Shown: piece by piece, positions 42,235-50,337 of the stretch
How positions within the stretch are numbered: position 1 is the first letter of the stretch
How the letters are laid out: every line of letters starts with the position of its first letter
Assembly: GCF_000718095.1 (NCBI RefSeq)
Contig: NZ_JOEI01000028.1
Span: 16,368-80,367 of the forward strand
Direction of reading: 5' to 3'
Origin: Streptomyces scopuliridis RB72
Lineage (GTDB): Bacteria; Actinomycetota; Actinomycetes; Streptomycetales; Streptomycetaceae
DNA: 64,000 nt
The notes under the pieces: model-generated
Seen by the model: only the letters and a program-made list of their open reading frames with translations
Databases searched by the model: none
Told to the model about the DNA's origin: nothing
Program-made: the position numbers and the translations under genes

Positions 42235-43035
42235 ATGCCCCCCACCAGCCGCAGGCGCTTCCTCATTGGCACCACTGCCGCGCTCGGCGCCGGCGCCGCC
42301 GCCACCCTCGGCCTCCCCGGCACCGCGTCCGCCGCCCCCAGGGCAGTCGCCACGCTCTACATCGCCAGCGACTCAACCGCGCAGACGTACAACTCCGGCT
42401 ATTACCCCCAGGCGGGCTGGGGCCAGACACTCCCCGGCTTCTTCACCTCGAACATCACGGTCGCCAACCGCGCGATCGGCGGCCGCAGTTCACGTTCGTT
42501 CATTGAACAGGGCAGGCTCGCCGCCATCCACGACGTCATCAAGCCGGGCGACTACCTCTTCGTACAGTTCGGCCACAACGACGCCACCACCGGCAACCCC
42601 GAGCGCTACACCTCACCCGCGGACTACAAGGAGTACCTGCGCAACGACTACATCCGCACGACCCGCTCCCGGGGCGCGACGCCCGTCGTGGTCACCCCCG
42701 TCTCACGGCGCTCGTACAACGAGTCCACCGGGCAGTTCAACGTGTCCTTCCCCCAGTACGTGGACGCCGCCAAAGCCGTGGCCGCGGAGGAGGGTGTGCC
42801 ATTGGTCGATCTGTCCGCGCTCAGCCGTACGTACTTGAACGGGGTCGGCATCGAGGCGTCCAAGAACGTCTTCCTGTGGCTGAACCCGGGCCAGTACCCC
42901 AACTTCCCGAACGGCGTCCAGGACAACACCCACTTCCAGCAGAACGGCGCCACCCAGATGTCCCGCTTGGTGGCCCAGGCGGTGGCCCGGCTCGGGCTGC
43001 CGCTCTCCGGCGAGGTCAGGCCGACCGCGGTGTGA
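42235..43035 (+). CDS. Rhamnogalacturonan acetylesterase (SGNH hydrolase), Tat-exported
   Basis: A 266-residue secreted esterase. The signal peptide has a Tat motif SRRRFLIGTTAALGAGAA and cleavage near ASAAP at 35. The SGNH blocks are ASDSTAQTY (catalytic Ser in block I), GGRSSRSF (Gly), FGHNDATT (Asn) and the C-terminal DNTHFQQNG with the catalytic Asp/His pair. This is the order seen in rhamnogalacturonan acetylesterases of plant-pectin degraders. GAGGAGTCC-type spacing precedes ATG 42235 (CAGGAG). It stands alone, without neighbouring pectinase genes. Confidence 0.93.
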   Translation: MPPTSRRRFLIGTTAALGAGAAATLGLPGTASAAPRAVATLYIASDSTAQTYNSGYYPQAGWGQTLPGFFTSNITVANRAIGGRSSRSFIEQGRLAAIHDVIKPGDYLFVQFGHNDATTGNPERYTSPADYKEYLRNDYIRTTRSRGATPVVVTPVSRRSYNESTGQFNVSFPQYVDAAKAVAAEEGVPLVDLSALSRTYLNGVGIEASKNVFLWLNPGQYPNFPNGVQDNTHFQQNGATQMSRLVAQAVARLGLPLSGEVRPTAV

Positions 43036-43077
43036 ACCCGGCCCGGCTCACGGCAAGCAACGTGGTTGTATGACGGA

Positions 43078-43866
43078 ATGGATCAGCGAGAGACCTCCTC
43101 CGTCACGGCCCCGGCCACAGTCGTTCAGCTGCCCCTCATGCGCTGGGGGCGGCCCGACGCGTCGCGGCGCGCCCTGTTGCTCCACGGACTGACCTCGGCC
43201 GCGGCCTGCTGGTGGCGCGTGGCGGACGAACTGGCCGAAGCCGGCTGGTCGGTCACCGCCCCCGATCAGCGCGGCCACGGCCTCGCGCCCCGTACGCGGC
43301 GCTACGACATCGAGGGGTTCGCCGCCGACGTACTGCCCCTCGTCCCGAACGGCGGCGGCGCGTGGGATCTGGTCGTCGGACACTCCCTCGGCGGTGTCGT
43401 GGCGACCGCGGCGGCGAGCGCCGAGCCCGGCTGGGCGGCGCGCCTCCTGCTGCTCGACCCCGTCATCACGGTCTCGGGCGGGGTCGAGGACTTCGTACGC
43501 GGCACCCTCACCGAGCTCAACGCGACCGAGGAGTCACTGCTCCGCGACCACCCGGAGTGGCACCCCGAGGACGTGTTCCTCAAGGTCCAGGCAGCGCACC
43601 GGACCAGTCCGTACGTCGCCGAGAGCTTCCTGCGGCACAACACGCCGTGGTCGTACGAGAAGGAGCTGACGGAGTACGCCCGCCCCGTGACCGTGCTCGC
43701 CGCCGATCCGGAACACAACCCTGCCTTCACTGCCGACGAGGGCCGCCGCATCGGCCACTCGAAGGCGGACTTCCACTGGACGGCGGTCGAGGGAGCGAGC
43801 CACTCCATCTACCGCGACAACCCTGCCGCGGTGATCGCGGCGGCGCTGGGCGGGCCCGAGCGGTAA
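43078..43866 (+). CDS. Alpha/beta hydrolase
   Basis: A 262-residue hydrolase: oxyanion region LLLHGLTSAAACWW, APDQRGHGLAP, the nucleophile elbow VVGHSLGGVVA with the catalytic Ser, a cap region about 140-200 and the catalytic His in VEGASHSIYRDNP. The acid is probably Asp in LAADPEHN. ATG 43078 was preferred to TTG 43066. Substrate is unknown; it resembles epoxide hydrolase/haloperoxidase-like family members. It converges on the membrane-bound HTH gene. Confidence 0.9.
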   Translation: MDQRETSSVTAPATVVQLPLMRWGRPDASRRALLLHGLTSAAACWWRVADELAEAGWSVTAPDQRGHGLAPRTRRYDIEGFAADVLPLVPNGGGAWDLVVGHSLGGVVATAAASAEPGWAARLLLLDPVITVSGGVEDFVRGTLTELNATEESLLRDHPEWHPEDVFLKVQAAHRTSPYVAESFLRHNTPWSYEKELTEYARPVTVLAADPEHNPAFTADEGRRIGHSKADFHWTAVEGASHSIYRDNPAAVIAAALGGPER

Positions 43867-43881
43867 CCGCACAGGGCGAGC

Positions 43882-45246
43882 TCAGCCCTTCGCGGCCACC
43901 CCCCACTCCGAGCCGCCCAGCGGGTAGTTGTACGACGGACGTCCCTCCGACCCGCTCGTACGGAAGGGCTTCCCGTTGTCGTCCACCCGGATGGTGCCGC
44001 GCCGCTCGCCGCTGGACCACTCCAGCTCCAGATACCAGCTGACGTCCCGCGCCTTCGAGGTGGCGGAGATGTAGAAGACCTCGGGGTCCGACTCGCTGAC
44101 CTTGTACGGGAAGTCCCGCTGGCCCGCCTTGGGTACGGAACTGGGCCGGGCCGCGTCCAGGTTGACGGCGAAGGACTTCGTGCCCACGCCGCCGCCGCAG
44201 CCGACGCCCATCGCGTAGTCGGTCCAGGCGAGCGGGGCGTCGCTCTTCACGATCTTCACGCGCAGCGCTTGCAGGACGACCGTGTCGCTGCTCGTGCCCT
44301 GGAGGGTCAGTTCGATGAACTGACTGCCACTCGCGACCCCGCCGAGCGCGCCGACCCAGCCGGGCGCGTCCTGCTCAGTGGGCGGCGGGGGGACCTCCTC
44401 GGGCGGGCTGTCGATGAGGTAGTGCTGACTGCACGGGTCCTCGAAGGCGTACGGCCGGGTGTCCACCGACACCGGCACCGCGCCGTCGGAGGTCCCGCCG
44501 GGCGCCGTGGACTTCGTACCCGCGTGGGGGGAAGCGGGCGGGCTCGCGCTCCGGGAGGGGGAGACCGTGGGTGAGGCGGACGGCGATTCCTTGCCCTTGC
44601 CCTTGTCCTTGCCGTCCGACGAGGCGGAGGGCGACGCGCTCTCCCCGGCCCCCTGGTCCGGAGCCTCCGAGACCTCCGTTGCGGGAGAACGGTCGTCGGT
44701 CTGCGTGATGGCCCCGCTGCCGTAGGCGATGGCGGGAACGGCGACCGCCACGACCGCCACGGCGGCGAGAACGAGACGCAGGCGTTTGGTACGGGGGAGG
44801 CGGGCGATACGGGACCCGACGACGGGTTCCGGCTCGGGTCGCGGCTCCGGCGGGACTTCACGCTCAAGCTCGGGAGCGGTCTCGGCCGGGGCCGCGGCCT
44901 CACCGCCACCGTCACCCCCCGCGTCGGGCGCCGCGTCACCCCCCGCCTCAATCCCCGCGTCGGGCGCCGCCGATGCCGGCGGAGCCGACCGCGCCCGCCG
45001 TCTCGCCTCGTCCGCGAGGATCCACCGCCGGTGCAGCTCGACCAGCTCCTCGGCGTTCGCCCCGCACAGCCGCGCGAGCCGCTCCACCGACGCGTAATCG
45101 GTCGGCACGGCGTCCCCGTTGCAGTAGCGGTGCAGCGTGGACGTACTGACATGGAGCTTCCCGGCCAGGACGCCGTAACTGCGTCCCGAACGGTCCTTCA
45201 GCCCCCTGAGCAGTTCCGCGAAAGCCTCGGCCTCGGTCGTCGCCAC
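43882..45246 (-). CDS. Membrane-anchored helix-turn-helix protein
   Basis: A 454-residue protein. Residues 6-75 are a cytoplasmic XRE-type HTH (AELLRGLKDRSGRSYGVLAG, KLHVSTSTLHRYCNGDAVP). A Pro/Glu/Ala-rich linker (about 85-150) leads to one membrane helix (RLVLAAVAVVAVAVPAIAYG, about 160). Outside comes a Ser/Pro/Lys linker (about 190-255) and then a beta-rich domain of about 180 residues with conserved cysteines (FEDPCSQHY, GVGCGGG). This HTH-TM-sensor layout is frequent in Streptomyces, and such proteins are thought to carry envelope signals to DNA. The external domain is unnamed. Confidence 0.88.
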   Translation of the reverse strand: MATTEAEAFAELLRGLKDRSGRSYGVLAGKLHVSTSTLHRYCNGDAVPTDYASVERLARLCGANAEELVELHRRWILADEARRRARSAPPASAAPDAGIEAGGDAAPDAGGDGGGEAAAPAETAPELEREVPPEPRPEPEPVVGSRIARLPRTKRLRLVLAAVAVVAVAVPAIAYGSGAITQTDDRSPATEVSEAPDQGAGESASPSASSDGKDKGKGKESPSASPTVSPSRSASPPASPHAGTKSTAPGGTSDGAVPVSVDTRPYAFEDPCSQHYLIDSPPEEVPPPPTEQDAPGWVGALGGVASGSQFIELTLQGTSSDTVVLQALRVKIVKSDAPLAWTDYAMGVGCGGGVGTKSFAVNLDAARPSSVPKAGQRDFPYKVSESDPEVFYISATSKARDVSWYLELEWSSGERRGTIRVDDNGKPFRTSGSEGRPSYNYPLGGSEWGVAAKG

Positions 45247-45284
45247 TCGCTGTTCCCCCTCCTCATTCCCGCCGGTCCGTCCCA

Positions 45285-45296
45285 GGAACGCGTTCC
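45285..45296. promoter_or_regulatory. Palindrome upstream of the membrane-anchored HTH gene
   Basis: ggaacgcgttcc is a perfect 12-bp palindrome 39 bases upstream of the GTG/ATG region of the leftward HTH gene, with the flanks (ccca / aggg) nearly symmetric. It could be an autoregulatory operator. There is no second copy nearby, so support is modest. Confidence 0.35.
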
Positions 45297-45393
45297 AGGG
45301 AAACCACGTCTCCCCAGGTCAGGGTGTGTGTGAGCGTTCCAGCTTCCCCTATTCTCCCCTGCCGATTGCGGCCGCTTCCGGCGGCCCCGCAAG

Positions 45394-45525
45394 GTGAGTG
45401 CAGCACCAGCCGAACGGGGAGCAGCAATCAGAACCCGACTCCGTATCAGCGTGGTCGACGCGTTGGCCGTCGTCGTGCTGATCGCCTCCATTGCGGTCGT
45501 GCTCACGATCATCAACCGCCACTGA
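45394..45525 (+). CDS. Possible 43-residue single-helix membrane peptide
   Basis: In the 333-base gap between the HTH gene and the DUF4232 gene, an open frame from GTG 45394 codes for 43 residues: a basic N-terminal part with AAIRTRLRIS, then one hydrophobic helix (ALAVVVLIASIAVVLTIINR) and a terminal His. The amphipathic-then-hydrophobic layout is typical of small membrane proteins. There is no good ribosome binding site before the GTG, so it may be a chance frame. The rest of the gap holds only the palindrome at 45285. Confidence 0.35.
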   Translation: MSAAPAERGAAIRTRLRISVVDALAVVVLIASIAVVLTIINRH

Positions 45526-45579
45526 CCGCAGCACCACCACACCACTCGACACCTCATCGAAACGGGGAGCTCAATCCTT

Positions 45580-46281
45580 ATGCGTACGATCCGTCACCGC
45601 GCCGCCGCAGCCGCCGTCACCGCCCTTGTCGCCTCTCTCGCCCTCACCGCCTGCGGGTCCGGCGAATCCTCCGCCGCGAAGGACTCCGGAGGCGCCGCCG
45701 CGTCCCTCAGCACGGCGCCGTCGGCCGAGCAGCGGTCGACGGGGGACGACAAGCAGCAGACGCCGGCCGACCAGATCAGCAGCTCCGTCAGCAGCAAGTC
45801 CAAGACGGGCACTGACACCGGCAACACCGCCGGCAACAAGAGCAGCGACGGCGCCACCACCAAGTACACCGACTGCACCGGCGACAACACCAAGGTCAAG
45901 ATCAGCCAGGTGAGCCGCCCGATCAACCACCTTCTCCTGACGGTCACCAACACCGGCAACAAGAACTGCGACGCCTACTACGCCCCCGCCCTCCGCTTCG
46001 ACGACGCCCAGGCCGTCACGCAGATCATCGAGGAGAGCAAGCCGCAGGCCGTCGTCACCCTCGCCCCGGGTGAGTCCGCGTACGCCTCGATCGCCCTGGC
46101 CGGCGAGGAAGCCCCTGACATCCCGGTGAAGCAGCTGACCGTCCACTTCATGGGACGAGACAACCAGGGCTCGGTGGGCTCCCCGTCCGCCCCGCTCACG
46201 CTCCCCGCGGGAACACTGATCTCTGCCAGCACGTCCGTGACGTACTGGCTGAGGGACATGGCGGACGCCCTCACCTGGTGA
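45580..46281 (+). CDS. DUF4232 lipoprotein
   Basis: A 233-residue lipoprotein. The signal VTALVASLALTACGSGESS has lipobox LTAC at 25. A Ser/Thr/Lys linker follows (about 28-85). The C-terminal DUF4232 domain includes TDCTGDNTKVKI, LLTVTNTGNKNCDAYYAP and the beta strands of a small Ig-like fold. DUF4232 proteins are surface-exposed with unknown function. Stop at 46281 is followed at once by four tandem repeats and a terminator. Confidence 0.9.
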   Translation: MRTIRHRAAAAAVTALVASLALTACGSGESSAAKDSGGAAASLSTAPSAEQRSTGDDKQQTPADQISSSVSSKSKTGTDTGNTAGNKSSDGATTKYTDCTGDNTKVKISQVSRPINHLLLTVTNTGNKNCDAYYAPALRFDDAQAVTQIIEESKPQAVVTLAPGESAYASIALAGEEAPDIPVKQLTVHFMGRDNQGSVGSPSAPLTLPAGTLISASTSVTYWLRDMADALTW

Positions 46282-46286
46282 CGCCC

Positions 46287-46354
46287 TGACCGAGTGGCAC
46301 CCCTGACCGAGTGGCACCCCTGACGGTGTGGCACCGCTGACGGAGTGGCACCGC
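46287..46354. repeat. Four tandem 17-bp repeats after a stop codon
   Basis: Four units of 17 bases (tgaccgagtggcacccc twice, then two variants with tgacgg and caccgc) run without gaps from 46287 to 46354. They begin five bases after the stop of the DUF4232 gene and end just before the terminator hairpin. Each unit begins with TGA in phase with nothing useful, so they are not coding. Confidence 0.9.
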
Positions 46355-46358
46355 TGAC

Positions 46359-46401
46359 CTGATCGGGGCCCTGGCTGAACGACGGCCGGGGCCCCGATCA
46401 G
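46359..46401. terminator. Two-way terminator between DUF4232 gene and hemB
   Basis: ctgatcggggcc (46359-46370) pairs fully with ggccccgatcag (46390-46401). The loop is 19 bases, itself partly self-complementary. It separates convergent transcripts. Confidence 0.85.
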
Positions 46402-46467
46402 GTCGCGACTGTCCCCCGTACCTCCGAGCCCCCACACCACCAGAGCCCCCACACCAGAGCCCCGACG

Positions 46468-47457
46468 TCAGAGCTTCTCCGCGACCTCCGTCGCCCAGTA
46501 CGTCAGGATCATGTTCGCGCCCGCGCGCCTGATCCCGGTCAGGGTCTCCAGGATCGCCGCGTCGCGATCGATCCAGCCCTTCTCCGCCGCCGCCTCGACC
46601 ATCGCGTACTCCCCGGAGATCTGGTACGCCGCGACCGGCACGTCCACCTCCGCCGCGATACGCGCCAGGATGTCCAGATACGGCAGCGCCGGCTTGACCA
46701 TCACCATGTCGGCGCCCTCTTCGAGGTCGAGCGCCAGCTCGCGCAGAGCCTCCCGGGCGTTGGCCGGGTCCTGCTGGTAGGTCTTGCGGTCGCCCTTGAG
46801 CGAGGAGCCGACGGCCTCCCGGAACGGGCCGTAGAACGCCGACGAGTACTTCACGGTGTACGCGAGGATCGACACGTCCTCCCTGCCGATCGTGTCGAGC
46901 GCGTCGCGTACGACGCCGACCTGGCCGTCCATCATGCCGCTGGGGCCCACCACATGGGCGCCCGCGTCGGCCTGGACCTGGGCCATCTCGGCGTACCGCT
47001 CCAGGGTCGCGTCGTTGTCGACCCGCCCCTGGCCGTCCAGCACCCCGCAGTGGCCGTGGTCGGTGAACTCGTCCAGGCACAGGTCGGACATGACGATCAG
47101 GTCGTCACCGACCTCTTCCCGCACGGCGCGGATCCCGGCCTGGAGAATGCCGTCCGGGTCCGTGCCCGCCGTACCCGTCGCGTCCTTCTTGTCCTCCTCG
47201 GGGACGCCGAAGAGCATGATCCCGGAGACACCGGCCGAGGCCGCCTCCACCGCGGTCTTGCGCAGCGTGTCCAGCGTGTGCTGGACGACGCCGGGCATCG
47301 CGGAGATGGGAACGGGCCGGCTGACGCCCTCCCGTACGAACGCGGGAAGGATGAGATCCGCCGGGTGCAGCCGGGTCTCGGCCACCATCCGTCGCATCAC
47401 CGGGTTCACCCGCAGCCGCCGGGGCCGCGAGCCGGGGAAGGATCCGTGCACAGTCAT
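46468..47457 (-). CDS. hemB: Delta-aminolevulinic acid dehydratase (porphobilinogen synthase)
   Basis: Condenses two 5-aminolevulinate molecules to porphobilinogen. The 329-residue protein contains [36 protein letters not shown] (metal-binding region), [16 protein letters not shown] with the first active-site Lys, and [12 protein letters not shown] with the Schiff-base Lys. ATG 47457 is chosen from homology. It is oriented like the rex-hem operon but separated from hemD by 247 bases with a hairpin, so it is probably a separate transcript. Confidence 0.96.
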   Translation of the reverse strand: MTVHGSFPGSRPRRLRVNPVMRRMVAETRLHPADLILPAFVREGVSRPVPISAMPGVVQHTLDTLRKTAVEAASAGVSGIMLFGVPEEDKKDATGTAGTDPDGILQAGIRAVREEVGDDLIVMSDLCLDEFTDHGHCGVLDGQGRVDNDATLERYAEMAQVQADAGAHVVGPSGMMDGQVGVVRDALDTIGREDVSILAYTVKYSSAFYGPFREAVGSSLKGDRKTYQQDPANAREALRELALDLEEGADMVMVKPALPYLDILARIAAEVDVPVAAYQISGEYAMVEAAAEKGWIDRDAAILETLTGIRRAGANMILTYWATEVAEKL

Positions 47458-47634
47458 CGTCAGTCGCCTCTTGGGTCTGCTGCTTCGTCGGGCCCGGCCG
47501 ACCGTCGGACCACCTTCGACCATAAACCCGGCATCCCCGCCCGTTTACCGACACCGCGACCGGGAAACGGGCCCGGGAACCGGTGGCGCGGACGGGTCCG
47601 GGAGCCGAAGCCGGAGGCGAGGCCGGAAACGACC

Positions 47635-47668
47635 GTGGGGCCCGGCCGCCTCGGCGACCCGGCCCCAC
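47635..47668 (-). terminator. Hairpin downstream of the rex-hem operon
   Basis: gtggggcc (47635-47642) and ggccccac (47661-47668) form an 8-bp stem; inner bases also pair in part. It lies 37 bases after the hemD stop in the direction of transcription and before hemB. I see nothing else in this 247-base gap. Confidence 0.55.
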
Positions 47669-47704
47669 ATCGTTCGACATCGCTCAGCGACACCCGCCCG
47701 GCAC

Positions 47705-49363
47705 TCAGGTCGTACGGCGCCTGCGGCTGCCCGGCCGGCGCTCGCTCGGCCGCGTGACCGTTTCGCCTGCCTCCTTCGCCGCCTCGCGACGCTGCGTGCC
47801 GAACGCGGCGAGCGCCTCGGCCAGCTTGTGCACCGACGGCTCCGGCGAGAGGACGTCGACGCGCAGCCCGTGCTCCTCGGCGGTCTTCGCCGTCGCGGGG
47901 CCGATACACGCGATCACCGTCACGTTGTGCGGCTTGCCCGCGATACCGACCAGGTTCCGCACGGTCGAGGACGAGGTGAAGAGCACGGCGTCGAAGCCGC
48001 CGCCCTTGATCGCCTCGCGGGTCTCGGCCGGCGGCGGCGAGGCGCGCACCGTGCGGTACGCGGTGACGTCGTCGACCTCCCAGCCCAGCTCGATCAGCCC
48101 CGCCACCAGCGTCTCGGTGGCGATATCGGCGCGCGGCAGGAACACCCGGTCGATCGGGTCGAAGACCGGGTCGTACGGCGGCCAGTCCTCCAGCAGCCCG
48201 GCCGCCGACTGCTCGCCGGACGGCACCAGATCCGGCTTCACCCCGAAGTCCACGAGCGACGCGGCGGTCTGCTCGCCCACCGCGGCGACCTTGATCCCGG
48301 CGAAGGCACGGGCGTCGAGCCCGTACTCCTCGAACTTCTCCCGTACCGCCTTGACCGCGTTGACGGAGGTGAACGCGATCCACTCGTAGCGGCCGGTGAC
48401 CAGGCCCTTGACCGCGCGCTCCATCTGCTGGGGTGTGCGCGGCGGCTCGACCGCGATGGTCGGGACCTCGTGCGGGACCGCGCCGTACGACCTGAGCTGG
48501 TCGGAGAGCGACGCGGCCTGCTCCTTCGTCCGCGGGACGAGCACCTTCCAGCCGAACAGGGGCTTGGACTCGAACCACGCGAGCTGGTCGCGCTGCGCGG
48601 CGGCACTGCGCTCACCGACCACGGCTATGACGGGCTGGTGTCCCTCCGGGGAGGGCAGCACCTTCGCCTGCTTCAGGATCTGCGCGATGGTGCCGAGCGT
48701 GGCGTTCCAGGTGCGCTGACGGGTGGTCGTACCGGCGACGGTGACGGTCATCGGGGTGTCCGGCTTGCGGCCGGCCGCGACCAGCTCACCGGCGGCGCCC
48801 GCGACCGACTCCAGGGTGGTGGAGACGACGACCGTGCCGTCGCTCGCGCCGACCTCGGTCCAGCACCGCTCGCTGGCGGTCCTGGCGTCCACGAGCCGTA
48901 CGTCCGTGCCCTGCGCATCGCGCAGCGGTACCCCGGCGTACGCCGGCACACCGACCGCGGCGGCGATGCCGGGGACGACTTCGAAGGGAATGCCCGCGGT
49001 GGCACAGGCGAGCATCTCCGTGCCCGCGTCGCCGTCCAGCCCCGGGTCACCGGAGACCGCACGTACGACCCGCTTGCCGCCCCGCGCGGCCTCCATGACA
49101 AGATTGGCCGCATCCCGGATCGCGGGGATCCCGGCGGCTGCTGACACATCGTCAACAACCGTCAGCGCTGGGGTGTGCACACCCGCCCTGGCATGGCTGC
49201 GTACGACTTCGAGCACATCAGGCTCGGCAATCAGTACATCCGCCCCCGCGAGCGCCTCGACGGCGCGGAGTGTCAGCAGACCCGGATCTCCGGGTCCGGC
49301 ACCGAGGAAGGTGACGTGCCCCGATGCGGAGCAGGCTGGAAGGTCAGAGGTGGTGGGGCTCAA
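47705..49363 (-). CDS. hemD: Fused uroporphyrinogen-III C-methyltransferase / uroporphyrinogen-III synthase
   Basis: A 552-residue bifunctional protein. Residues about 15-260 are a CobA-type SAM methyltransferase that makes precorrin-2 (HVTFLGAGPGDPGLLTLRAV, VSGDPGLDGDAGTEML, VVPGIAAAVGVPAYAGVPLR). Residues about 270-520 are HemD, which closes and inverts ring D (KVLVPRTKEQAASLSDQLRS, WIAFTSVNAVKAVREKF, FTSSSTVRNLVG). The start is TTG 49363, overlapping the hemC stop (TTGA) behind GGGGGAG; no ATG or GTG nearby fits the homology. One chain thus serves haem and the branch to cobalamin or sirohaem. Basic tail RPGSRRRR at the C terminus. Confidence 0.93.
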   Translation of the reverse strand: MSPTTSDLPACSASGHVTFLGAGPGDPGLLTLRAVEALAGADVLIAEPDVLEVVRSHARAGVHTPALTVVDDVSAAAGIPAIRDAANLVMEAARGGKRVVRAVSGDPGLDGDAGTEMLACATAGIPFEVVPGIAAAVGVPAYAGVPLRDAQGTDVRLVDARTASERCWTEVGASDGTVVVSTTLESVAGAAGELVAAGRKPDTPMTVTVAGTTTRQRTWNATLGTIAQILKQAKVLPSPEGHQPVIAVVGERSAAAQRDQLAWFESKPLFGWKVLVPRTKEQAASLSDQLRSYGAVPHEVPTIAVEPPRTPQQMERAVKGLVTGRYEWIAFTSVNAVKAVREKFEEYGLDARAFAGIKVAAVGEQTAASLVDFGVKPDLVPSGEQSAAGLLEDWPPYDPVFDPIDRVFLPRADIATETLVAGLIELGWEVDDVTAYRTVRASPPPAETREAIKGGGFDAVLFTSSSTVRNLVGIAGKPHNVTVIACIGPATAKTAEEHGLRVDVLSPEPSVHKLAEALAAFGTQRREAAKEAGETVTRPSERRPGSRRRRTT

Positions 49364-50337
49364 AGTGCTCGCTCCCCCATAAGACCGGCCGCACCCTTGG
49401 CGAGCATCTCGGACGCGAGTTCGCGACCGAGCGCGATGGCGTCGCCGTGCGACGTGGGTACGGGACCGGTGGTGGACAGCTGCACCAGCGTCGAGCCGTC
49501 GGGCGTGCCGACGACGCCGCGCAGGCGCATTTCGTTGACAACCTGTCCGTCGGCCAGCAGGTCGGCCAACGCACCCACGGGTGCGCTGCAGCCGGCCTCC
49601 AGGGCGGCGAGCAGGGAACGCTCGGCGGTCACGGCGGCCCGGGTGTACGGGTCGTCGAGCTCGGCGAGCACTGCGGCGAGGTCCACGTTGACCGCGGCGC
49701 ACTCGACAGCAAGGGCCCCCTGGCCGGGGGCGGGCAGGACCGTGTCGTCCGACAGGAACTCGCTCACCTCGCCGATCCGGCCGATGCGGTGAAGCCCGGC
49801 GGCGGCGAGCACGACCGCGTCGAGCTCCCCTCCGCTGACATAGCCGATCCGCGTGTCGATGTTCCCGCGGATCGGTACGGTTTCGATGGTGCGGCCGTGG
49901 TTGCGCGCGTACGCGTTGAGCTGCGCCATCCGGCGCGGCGACCCCGTACCGACCCGGGCGCCGGCGGGCAGCTCCTCGAAGGTCAGCCCGTCGCGCGCGA
50001 TCAGCACGTCCCGGGGGTCCTCGCGGCGCGGCACGGCCGCCAGCGTCAGATCGTCGGGCTGGGTCGTCGGCAGATCCTTGAGGGAGTGCACGGCGAAGTC
50101 GACCTCGCCCGCCAGCAGCGCGTCGCGCAGCGCGGTGACGAAGACGCCCGTGCCGCCGATCTGCGCGAGGTGCTCGCGGGAGGTGTCGCCGTACGTGGTG
50201 ATCTCGACCAGCTCCACCGGCCGCCCGGTCAGCTCACGCACGGCATCCGCCACCTGGCCGGACTGTGCCATGGCGAGCTTGCTGCGCCTGGTTCCGAGCC
50301 TCAGCGGCTTCTCGGGCCTCAGTGCCTTCTCGGTCAT
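49360..50337 (-). CDS. hemC: Hydroxymethylbilane synthase (porphobilinogen deaminase)
   Basis: Polymerises four porphobilinogens to hydroxymethylbilane. The 325-residue protein has LRLGTRRSKLAMAQSGQVAD, FAVHSLKDLPT, VGTGSPRRMAQLNA and LEAGCSAPVGA with the Cys that holds the dipyrromethane cofactor. ATG 50337 overlaps the hemA stop (ATGA) and its stop overlaps the hemD TTG, so the operon is tightly coupled. Confidence 0.96.
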   Translation of the reverse strand: MTEKALRPEKPLRLGTRRSKLAMAQSGQVADAVRELTGRPVELVEITTYGDTSREHLAQIGGTGVFVTALRDALLAGEVDFAVHSLKDLPTTQPDDLTLAAVPRREDPRDVLIARDGLTFEELPAGARVGTGSPRRMAQLNAYARNHGRTIETVPIRGNIDTRIGYVSGGELDAVVLAAAGLHRIGRIGEVSEFLSDDTVLPAPGQGALAVECAAVNVDLAAVLAELDDPYTRAAVTAERSLLAALEAGCSAPVGALADLLADGQVVNEMRLRGVVGTPDGSTLVQLSTTGPVPTSHGDAIALGRELASEMLAKGAAGLMGERAL

